57,066 bases of DNA from Vasconcelosia minhoensis LEGE 07310 (GTDB lineage: Bacteria > Cyanobacteriota > Cyanobacteriia > Phormidesmidales > Phormidesmidaceae). Made by a program: the position numbers and the translations under genes. The DNA lies in the NCBI RefSeq assembly GCF_015207255.1, contig NZ_JADEXG010000030.1:1-57066 (forward strand), written 5' to 3'. This document shows, piece after piece, positions 50,692 to 57,066 of this stretch (its first letter is position 1; every line of letters starts with the position of its first letter). The notes under the pieces are model-generated. The model saw only the letters and a program-made list of their open reading frames with translations. It searched no databases and was not told the origin of the DNA.

Positions 50692-51325
50692 CAGTTCCAA
50701 CCGCTTGGGGGACTCGGTACTCGACCCGGACGCGATCTCGGAAGCGACTGTCGCGGTTGACAAACCGATCCTGCCGCACTACCTCCAGACCCAGAGCTTC
50801 AAAATGGGCCAGCTCTGCCAGGGTCAGCGGCCAGGGGGCGCTATCGGGAGGCGTCTCAGACTGGCGGATGTAGGTGGCGATCAGGGCGGTGCCGCCGGGG
50901 GCGGCCAGGGCCGCAATCTGCTCAATTACTTCTGGCCGGATATCTACCGGCAGAGCTTGAATCGTGCGGAAATCGTAGACCAGGTCGAAGCGATATCGCC
51001 AGTCGGGCGGCAGCTGAAAGAGGTCGGCTACCTGGTAATGGACCGATGAGTTGGGAAAGCGCTGCTGGCACCACGCGATCGCGGTTGCTGAAATATCGAA
51101 GGCGGTGACCTCAAAGCCATAGTTCGCCAGCGCTTCGGCATCGTCGCCCAGTCCGCAGGCGACGACTACGGCAGAGCGACCCGTGCTCTCCGGCGCGGCC
51201 TGCTCTAGCCAGTCTTGCAGATAGGGCGTCACCTCCATCAGCGCCCAGGGAATCTGGCCCGGGTCGCCCTGGGCCAGGGCGTCGGCGTAGAGCGGCTCAA
51301 ACCAGTCAGAATCTTGTGCGGACAT
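50681..51325 (-). CDS. Class I SAM-dependent methyltransferase (TPMT-like)
   Basis: A 214-residue Rossmann-fold methyltransferase. The SAM-binding motif is VVVACGLGDDAEALANYGFE (residues 52-71), followed by VTAFDIS (acidic loop) and DLVYDF. The N-terminal DWFEPLYADALAQGDPGQIP resembles the thiopurine-type methyltransferase group. The substrate cannot be told. Confidence 0.85.
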   Translation of the reverse strand: MSAQDSDWFEPLYADALAQGDPGQIPWALMEVTPYLQDWLEQAAPESTGRSAVVVACGLGDDAEALANYGFEVTAFDISATAIAWCQQRFPNSSVHYQVADLFQLPPDWRYRFDLVYDFRTIQALPVDIRPEVIEQIAALAAPGGTALIATYIRQSETPPDSAPWPLTLAELAHFEALGLEVVRQDRFVNRDSRFRDRVRVEYRVPQAVGTASR

Positions 51326-51404
51326 CGAGTTTGCTTAAAAGAGGCCAGGTTTCTTTATAGTCTATTTGTCTTATAGACCGGCAGTCAGGCTGACCTGCCT
51401 GGCG

Positions 51405-52313
51405 CTATGGCGGCGGCTTTTGCCAGGGCATCAGCTGCCAGCCCTGGGGCGGCAGGCGACCATCCATCACAGCCAGGCCGACAAAAATTACCGCCATACC
51501 GACTAGGGCGCTCCAGGGCAGCCGTTCATTCAGCAGCGCAATACCCAGCAGCGAGGCACTGAGGGGAATCAAAAACGCTACCAGGTTGGCATAGGTGGCA
51601 CCAGCTCGGGTCAGCAGGGAAAAGTAAATCAGGTAGGCGCTGGCGGTCGAAAAGACGCCCAGGCTAAGCAACGCCATCCCCGTCGCCGGGCTGAACTGAA
51701 TCACTCCCGGGGCTGACGCTAGAGCAATGATCAGCATCACCAGGGCGCTGACGGTAATGCTGCCCGCTGCGACTACCGTCGGCGACATCGGGCTGAGGCG
51801 ACGGCCATAGATGCCCGCTAGCCCGTAGGACAGGGCCGCCCCTAAAATTGCAAACTGTCCTAGGTCGTCCCAGCCTAGGCCGCTCAGCACGGTTGGTCCG
51901 ACCAGCACGATGACGCCGCCAAAGCCAATCGTCACGCCACTTAGACGGCTGTAGGTGAGTTTCTCATCGGCGGTCAGCCAGTGGGCTAAGACGACCGTAA
52001 ATAGAGGCGTTGTAGCATTCAGGATAGCGGCTAGACTGCCTTCGATATACTGCTGCCCCCAAACAATCAGGTTGAAGGGAACCAGATTATTGACACAGCT
52101 CAGCTGAAACAGCCGCAGCCAGACCCGGGGCGATCGCGGCAGCCGTTCGCCCCGCAGATAGAGAATCAGGTTCAGGGTGAGGGCCGCGATCGCGAGCCGT
52201 CCCGCCACAATCAGCAGCGGCGGCAGGTCGCGCAGGGCAATCTCCACAAAATAAAAGGAGCTACCCCACAGCATGGAAAGCAGCAGCAGCAGCAGCCAGT
52301 CTTTTAAGCCCAT
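51405..52313 (-). CDS. EamA/DMT-family transporter
   Basis: A 302-residue inner-membrane exporter with ten predicted helices in two EamA repeats. The first helix begins at MGLKDWLLLLLLSMLWGSS; GSLAAILNATTPLFTVVLAH is the typical repeat end. I use Met 52313; the longer frame to 52586 contains no membrane segment. It may export an amino acid or metabolite. Confidence 0.9.
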   Translation of the reverse strand: MGLKDWLLLLLLSMLWGSSFYFVEIALRDLPPLLIVAGRLAIAALTLNLILYLRGERLPRSPRVWLRLFQLSCVNNLVPFNLIVWGQQYIEGSLAAILNATTPLFTVVLAHWLTADEKLTYSRLSGVTIGFGGVIVLVGPTVLSGLGWDDLGQFAILGAALSYGLAGIYGRRLSPMSPTVVAAGSITVSALVMLIIALASAPGVIQFSPATGMALLSLGVFSTASAYLIYFSLLTRAGATYANLVAFLIPLSASLLGIALLNERLPWSALVGMAVIFVGLAVMDGRLPPQGWQLMPWQKPPP

Positions 52314-52353
52314 CACCAATTCGGCTGAGTCAAAACCATGACCTGTAGCGGGT

Positions 52354-52818
52354 TCAAAGCCGCTCGGCGAAAAACGACTGGAACCCGGCCAGCCGACCAT
52401 TTTCGCCCCAGCGGGCCGCGAAGCCAGACAGCGTATCAATCTGATGCGCCTCGTCGTCAGGCAAAGCGGGCTCGAACCCGAGCAGGTCTTGCTGCGGCGG
52501 TAGGGCGGTCCAGTCCGCAATATCTGGCCGCCACCAGAGCACCCGGCAGAGCCGATGAAACCCTTGCTTTCCCTCATAGGGCTCACAGTCTAGGATTTCG
52601 ACCAGATGAGTCAGCTTGCCGTTTTGCACCAGGGCGATCTGGTCTGCGGCTTCGATCATTTCAGCCTTGTTGGTGGCAAAGTCCAAGGGAAAAATCGTCA
52701 CATAGTTGTGATCAATCGTGTGTGGCGAATCCTGAAAGCGATCGCGGGTGTAGGCCCAGCCATTGGGGTCGCGGACGGCCTTGATCCACTTCAGCTTTGA
52801 TAAAACCAGATGGTTCAT
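52354..52818 (-). CDS. Hypothetical protein
   Basis: A 154-residue protein from Met 52818 (MNHLVLSKLKWIKAVRD). The strand-like TIDHNYVTIFPLDFATNKAE and QIALVQNGKLTHLVEILDCE hint at a PUA/EVE-like fold, but I could not confirm this. No signal or membrane segment. It lies 40 bp upstream of the EamA gene on the same strand and may be co-transcribed. Confidence 0.55.
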   Translation of the reverse strand: MNHLVLSKLKWIKAVRDPNGWAYTRDRFQDSPHTIDHNYVTIFPLDFATNKAEMIEAADQIALVQNGKLTHLVEILDCEPYEGKQGFHRLCRVLWWRPDIADWTALPPQQDLLGFEPALPDDEAHQIDTLSGFAARWGENGRLAGFQSFFAERL

Positions 52819-53073
52819 GGGACTCCCAAGAGTAGTGGACGGACCTGAATCGAGCTTTGGCCAAGTTGAGCTGAAGCCGGGCCACATTGCTGAACGCCCA
52901 CCCCATCATAGAGCACTGCCGATGTCAGGATTCGCGGATTGCGGCTGAAGGCCGCTGCCACAGAGACTTGATACTACGGATAAAATTTAATGAGGCTTTG
53001 TTAAATCGCTTGATTTAGCCCCGCTGATTTAGAAACCTTTGGAAGTTACGAAAACCCTATAAACCTGATTTTA

Positions 53074-53262
53074 ATGAACGCCATCATGTCGAACCACTTA
53101 GAACTGCAACCGCCCAGTCAGACCGCTGAGCCAGCTTCATCTAATCCAGCACTTCCAAGCTGCTGCAAGTGCGATCGGGCTGCCATCATTCAGGACGGCG
53201 AAGGGCTGGCCTACTGCCCTGACCATGCGCCCAGTCAGCTTTGGGAAGATACTAGCGGCTAA
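53074..53262 (+). CDS. Small zinc-finger-like hypothetical protein
   Basis: A 62-residue protein with one Cys/His cluster: SCCKCDRAAIIQDGEGLAYC then PDHA, a CxxC...CxxH pattern likely to bind zinc. The first 30 residues are low-complexity. No family recognised. Upstream is an AT-rich gap including an IS-like TTTGTTAAATCGC sequence near 52995. Confidence 0.5.
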   Translation: MNAIMSNHLELQPPSQTAEPASSNPALPSCCKCDRAAIIQDGEGLAYCPDHAPSQLWEDTSG

Positions 53263-53446
53263 GGCTAACGGCTGCCTACAGGGTCCCGGCGCGATCTCCT
53301 TTACGAGTTTTTGACACTTATTGTTTATACTGAGTCTGAATTTTGCAGTCAGGGGGAATCCAGGATGTTCAGCCTTTTGCACCATTACAGCTAGTGAGTC
53401 AGGGGCGATAGGTTTAGAAAACTATCGGGCCGTTGTTCCCATAAAT

Positions 53447-54763
53447 ATGCCAAAAATCAATGATTCAGTGACCGATTGTTCTCATTACCGTCTGCGATGT
53501 GTTCACTGTGGAGCAGACTATCCCGCTAATCCGTTTCGCCTGCAATGTGACCAGCCTCACGCGCCGTCTCTGCTCCGTACGGTTTATCGCACCCAGCAGC
53601 TGACGATCAGGCCCCATCTCCCCGGTATTTTTCGATTCCTCGACTGGCTGCCCGCCGACCATTTTTTAGCGGGAGGTGGCAAACCCATCACCTACCAAAG
53701 CACCCACCTAGCCCGGCGGCTGGGCCTAGAACAGCTCTACATCAGCTTCAATGGCTACTGGCCAGAGCGAGCAGCGAACCTGCTCACGGGCTCCTTCAAG
53801 GAATTAGAGGCCCCCTCAGTGCTGGCCCGGGTGCCCGAGCATCATCGTCGCACTCTGGTGGTGGCTTCGGCCGGGAACACGGGCCGGGCCTTTGCCCACA
53901 TTTGCTCTAGCCTAGCGCGATCGCTCTATCTGGTGATTCCTGAAAAAAATCTGGACGCGATCTGGTCTACGTCTAAGTTTTATCCCGGCGTGCGGCTGAT
54001 CGTCGTCAGTGACGGGGGCGACTATGCGGACGCGATCGCGCTGGCCCAGCAGATCGGTCAGCTAGACGGATTCTTTCCCGAAGGCGGAGCGGCTAATGTG
54101 GCCCGGCGGGACGGCATGGGGCTGACTGTACTGGACGCGGTGACGACCTTAGGCCAGATTCCGGCGCACTACTTCCAGGCGGTAGGCTCGGGGACGGGCG
54201 GCATTTCGGCCTGGGAAGCCAATCAGCGCCTGCTCCAGGATGGCCGCTTTGGCAACCAGACTATGCAGCTACACCTGGCCCAAAATAGTCCCTTTAGCCC
54301 CATGGTCGATGCCTGGAAGCGGGGCAGCCGCACCCTTGTTGCTCGCCGTGAGGGGGTGACCAAGGCGCAGATTAATCAGGTTTCGGCTAAGGTGCTGACC
54401 AATCGCAGCCCGGCCTATGCGATCGCTGGTGGAGTCTACGATGCGCTAACCCAGACCGGGGGGCAAATGTACGCGGTCACTAACTCAGCCGCCGTTCGCG
54501 CCCGCCGCCTGTTTAAGGAACTCGAAGGCATCGATATTAGTCCCTCGGCTGGCATTGCGACAGCGGCCTTACTCCAGGCGGCTGAGGCCAATGCGCTGAA
54601 AAAAACAGACTGCATTTTGTTGAACATCACCAGCGGCGGCACCGAGCGCATCCGTCAGGACTATGCGCTGCACTATCTCGCGCCCCGGATGGCCTTTTCA
54701 CCCCAGGAGATTCGCAGCGGTTCGGCTCTGCGGCATATCGAGCAGCAGCTGCTTTCCGTTTGA
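53447..54763 (+). CDS. Cysteate synthase-like PLP enzyme (threonine-synthase family)
   Basis: A 438-residue PLP enzyme. The N-terminus has C18-x2-C21 (LRCVHCGADYP), a possible small zinc site. The cofactor Lys is in TGSFKELEAPSVLA (K118), followed by VVASAGNTGRAFAHICSSLA, PEGGAANVARRDGMGLTVLD and SGTGGISAW. This matches the cysteate synthase branch, known from methanogens, which makes L-cysteate from O-phosphoserine and sulfite; a threonine synthase role is less likely because the flanking motifs differ. Start is ATG 53447; the frame opens at 53321. GH3 follows after 30 bp, so the two form one transcription unit. Confidence 0.8.
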   Translation: MPKINDSVTDCSHYRLRCVHCGADYPANPFRLQCDQPHAPSLLRTVYRTQQLTIRPHLPGIFRFLDWLPADHFLAGGGKPITYQSTHLARRLGLEQLYISFNGYWPERAANLLTGSFKELEAPSVLARVPEHHRRTLVVASAGNTGRAFAHICSSLARSLYLVIPEKNLDAIWSTSKFYPGVRLIVVSDGGDYADAIALAQQIGQLDGFFPEGGAANVARRDGMGLTVLDAVTTLGQIPAHYFQAVGSGTGGISAWEANQRLLQDGRFGNQTMQLHLAQNSPFSPMVDAWKRGSRTLVARREGVTKAQINQVSAKVLTNRSPAYAIAGGVYDALTQTGGQMYAVTNSAAVRARRLFKELEGIDISPSAGIATAALLQAAEANALKKTDCILLNITSGGTERIRQDYALHYLAPRMAFSPQEIRSGSALRHIEQQLLSV

Positions 54764-54793
54764 GTCCCCATTGCGTAGAGAGAATTGAGAGAC

Positions 54794-56473
54794 ATGGCAA
54801 ATCCCCTGATGAATCTGGCTTTCCAGGCATTCGCCCAGCGCTCAACAGCTAGACTCATTCAACATGTTCAGCAGATCGAGCAGGCGCAGGAGACGTTTTT
54901 GCGATCGCTGCTCCAGTCTCACCAGGATACCGAATTTGGACGCGAGCATAAGCTCTCTGAAATCAAGACCATCGACCAGTTTCGCTTGCGCCTGCCGATT
55001 CGGCCCTACAGTGCCTTTGCGCCCTACATTCAGCGCATGGCCCATGGCGAAGCGAACGTGCTGGTGCCCGATCCGCTAATTTACTTCAACATCAGCAGCG
55101 GCTCGACCGGACAAAAGAAGTTTATTCCAGTGACGGCGCGATCGCGGCGGTTTCTCTCCCGCTCCAGCCGCACTGCGATTGGGTTTGCAATTAAGGCAGC
55201 ACTGCGAGATCAGCGGCCCCTCGGCAAGATTCTCTTTCCCATGTCGGTCAACCCCCACGGACAGACGGCCTCCGGCATCAGCTATGCGCCGGTCAGTACG
55301 AGCGATATGTACCTGATGGATGGACTCTCTCGAAATCTGCTGTTTGTCCATCCGCCTGAAGCCTATCAGATTGCCGATACGACCGCTCGCTATTATATCT
55401 GTCTCATGTTTGCCCTAAGAGATCCAAACTTGCGGGTGATTCTAGCGACGTTTCCAATTCTAGCCCTGCAGATGTGTCGGCAGCTAGAAGAGCACGCCGA
55501 CTCTTTGATCCAGGATATCGAAGTGGGGCAAATTGCCGACTGGATCAAGCTAGAACCGCAGCTGCGAGAGCGCCTGGAGCGTAAATGGTCCGCTGCGCCG
55601 AGACGGGCCGCCCAGCTCCGGCAAATCTATCAGTCCTACGGACGGCTGACGCCCCAAACAGCATGGTCCGGTTTATCGCTAATGGTAACAGCGCGAGCAG
55701 GCACTTCTAATTTTTACTTCGAGCAGTTCCCAGAATACTTTGGCGACCTGCCGATCTTTGGCGGCATCTATGCCTGTTCTGAAGGAAATCTGGGCGTTCA
55801 CTATGACTTCAATACTGACAATGCCATTCCCGCGATTGAAAGTACTCTGATTGAATTTGTTCCTGAAGACCAGTGGGAGACTGACTGTCCTAAAACGCTG
55901 ATGGCCTGGGAGCTGGAGGTAGGCCGCCGCTATCGAATTGTGTTGACCAACTACAGCGGCTTCTATCGCTATGACCTGGGCGACGTGGTTGAGATTGAGG
56001 GATTCTTTGAACAGGCTCCCCTGATGCGGTTTCTGCATCGTCGGGGCGGCGTCATCTCAGCCTCTACTGAAAAAACAACAGAAGCCCACGTACTGGCTAC
56101 GATGCAGCAGCTGCAAAAGATTTTTCAGGTCACGCTCGGAAATTTTTGTATCACCTTACCTAAAAAGGATCTTCCCGCCTACTACTTGGTCAACATTGAA
56201 CTGTCCCCCGCCGACCGACTGGCAGACCCTGAGAAATTTTTGCAGCAGTTTGAAGTCATTATGCAAAGTGTGCAGAAATTCTATGCCATTAAGCGACGGG
56301 ACCAAATCGCCCCCCCGCGCTTGCGAATCCTGCCTTCGGGAAGCTTTGAAATTCTCAGACAGCGGATGATCCAGCGGGGCATCTCGGCGGCGCAGATCAA
56401 ATTTCCCCACGTCACTGAAGATCGGCAGTGGTTAGATGGACTTAGCATTGAGCAGGAAGTGCGGTTAGAATAG
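54794..56473 (+). CDS. GH3-family acyl-acid amido synthetase
   Basis: A 559-residue adenylating enzyme of the GH3 family, known from plants where it joins amino acids to auxin or jasmonate via an acyl-AMP. The ATP loop is NISSGSTGQKKFIPVT (about 99-114), then ACSEGNLGV, and the C-terminal hinge region NYSGFYRYDLGDVVEIEG. Bacterial GH3 proteins are of unknown substrate. Next to cysteate synthase it could conjugate cysteate to an acyl acid; this is inference. Start is ATG 54794, TTG 54785 adds three residues. Confidence 0.88.
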   Translation: MANPLMNLAFQAFAQRSTARLIQHVQQIEQAQETFLRSLLQSHQDTEFGREHKLSEIKTIDQFRLRLPIRPYSAFAPYIQRMAHGEANVLVPDPLIYFNISSGSTGQKKFIPVTARSRRFLSRSSRTAIGFAIKAALRDQRPLGKILFPMSVNPHGQTASGISYAPVSTSDMYLMDGLSRNLLFVHPPEAYQIADTTARYYICLMFALRDPNLRVILATFPILALQMCRQLEEHADSLIQDIEVGQIADWIKLEPQLRERLERKWSAAPRRAAQLRQIYQSYGRLTPQTAWSGLSLMVTARAGTSNFYFEQFPEYFGDLPIFGGIYACSEGNLGVHYDFNTDNAIPAIESTLIEFVPEDQWETDCPKTLMAWELEVGRRYRIVLTNYSGFYRYDLGDVVEIEGFFEQAPLMRFLHRRGGVISASTEKTTEAHVLATMQQLQKIFQVTLGNFCITLPKKDLPAYYLVNIELSPADRLADPEKFLQQFEVIMQSVQKFYAIKRRDQIAPPRLRILPSGSFEILRQRMIQRGISAAQIKFPHVTEDRQWLDGLSIEQEVRLE

Positions 56474-56680
56474 GGCTAATGCTGGCCTTCGCGCTGTGCC
56501 GTTTAAGATCAATCTAGGGACCTATTCCCAGCTATCGGCGCTAATCCAGTCGTGAAACGGCAATTGGCTTTGCCTGTCATTAACTGCGGAGAACCGTTTC
56601 CAAGTTGAACTGGGCTGAGGAATCGATTTGCTAAGGATTGTCGTAGTTTAGGCCGGTGCTGTCAAGTTTAAAGGCCTAAA
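56474..56680. other. Intergenic stretch without a recognised gene
   Basis: About 200 bp between GH3 and the insertion sequence end; I see no hairpin with a T-run, no tRNA and no coding frame. Confidence 0.4.
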
Positions 56681-57066
56681 GGGGCTTTGTTGCATGAATT
56701 GAGAAAGGGACAGGGGTTTCCCATCTCGGTCGTTTTCTAGGCTGCAACGCGGTAGCTATCAGGCATTCCGAGCTGCGTCATCCGGTTAAGCGCCTTACAT
56801 TCAATCATCAACTCGGTGGTTTGAGCTGCGATCTTTCTGGCACACACCTCACCTGTGAAAACGGTTTTGAGTCGGTACATCCCCGTCTCGCTGAGCGAAC
56901 GGCGGTGATAGTTGACTTCTTCTTTCCAAGCTGAGCGACCCACTTTGCGGATGCGTCTGAGGTTCTCATCGCGCGGATGAGCCGGGCCTTTGCGGTTGCC
57001 GTGGAACCAGATCTTGGCATCCTTGCGCGGCGGTATCGCCGCCGTCGCCTCGCGCTCGTCAATCGC
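56681..57066 (-). mobile_element. IS5-family insertion sequence, right part (runs off the window)
   Basis: A terminal inverted repeat GGGGCTTTGTTGCATGAAT at 56681-56699 matches the IS5/IS903-type end and is followed by the transposase 3' end. The other end is outside the window. Confidence 0.8.
56737..57066 (-). CDS. IS5-family transposase, C-terminal part (partial)
   Basis: The minus frame is open from the window edge to the stop at 56737, reading KIWFHGNRKGPAHPRDENLR, GRSAWKEEVNYHRRSLSETG, then MYRLKTVFTGEV and ECKALNRMTQLGMPDSYRVA. The Y-(2)-R-(3)-E-type motif (YHRRSLSE) is the catalytic C-terminal part of the DDE domain. The N-terminus lies beyond the window. Confidence 0.88.
   Translation of the reverse strand, partial: AIDEREATAAIPPRKDAKIWFHGNRKGPAHPRDENLRRIRKVGRSAWKEEVNYHRRSLSETGMYRLKTVFTGEVCARKIAAQTTELMIECKALNRMTQLGMPDSYRVAA

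Noticed and set aside
52990-53025. IS-end-like GAGGCTTTGTTAAATCGC
   Set aside because: Only ~12 bases resemble the IS5-type end and no partner repeat or transposase is nearby.

Overview
This window is cyanobacterial chromosome. The palindrome GCGATCGC (HIP1) recurs throughout in coding and non-coding DNA. The gene content also fits: gifA (glutamine synthetase inactivating factor IF7), NtcA-type promoters, Pho-box phosphate control, Ni-superoxide dismutase with its protease, DUF4336 and DUF3370 proteins, XisI and many Uma2 nucleases. GC-rich, well-spaced genes with small palindromic intergenic repeats suggest a Leptolyngbya/Nodosilinea-like filamentous lineage, but that placement is inference.

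Layout. (1) 1-3.3 kb: a pstS-like phosphate-binding gene cut by a 175-bp inverted-repeat element, with its Pho box intact; a Kir-type K+ channel; a DUF4336 protein. (2) 3.3-14.2 kb: an accessory island on the minus strand around a type I restriction-modification system (hsdM, hsdS, hsdR). Cargo genes (a C39-like peptidase and its partner, two tandem Uma2, two DUF2283) sit between hsdM and hsdS. XisI and a small antitoxin-like gene sit between hsdS and hsdR. DUF4160, DUF2442 and a frameshifted Uma2 follow hsdR. Copies of the last ~45 bp of hsdM remain at two cargo boundaries, which suggests repeated insertion at the hsdM/hsdS junction. (3) 14.2-20.4 kb: an M20 amidohydrolase, nagA, purE, then a nitrogen-control patch: amt with a class-II NtcA promoter and gifA with an NtcA box overlapping its -35 region, separated by an alpha/beta-hydrolase remnant; then moaD. 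(4) 20.4-33.5 kb: a TonB-like protein, two phosphoesterases (one PhoD-like), divergent MATE/AraC genes, a TetR regulator carrying a transposase-type zinc ribbon divergent from a Rieske oxygenase, DUF3891, a Uma2 with a heptad coiled coil, a two-gene unknown unit, rlmH. (5) 33.7-45.8 kb: a split amino-acid ABC transporter, PAP2 phosphatase, DUF1206, miaB, Uma2, Nif3-like, a sulfotransferase, a CDGSH protein, nadA, DUF3370. (6) 45.8-52.9 kb: a 5'-truncated histidine kinase joined at a HIP1 site to a fragment of the nearby nuclease gene; a PIN/RHH toxin-antitoxin pair; the nuclease; sodN-sodX; a second DUF2442-Uma2 pair; another Uma2; a SAM methyltransferase; an EamA transporter. (7) 53.0-57.1 kb: a two-gene unit of a cysteate-synthase-like PLP enzyme and a GH3-family acyl-acid amido synthetase, then the end of an IS5-type element.

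The most interesting points are the cysteate synthase-GH3 unit, which could make an N-acyl-cysteate conjugate (hypothesis), the reiterated hsdM 3' ends flanking cargo modules, the DUF2442-Uma2 overlapping pair found at two separate loci, the TetR-zinc-ribbon fusion, and the HIP1-junction gene chimera. All functions are read from sequence motifs without database searches.
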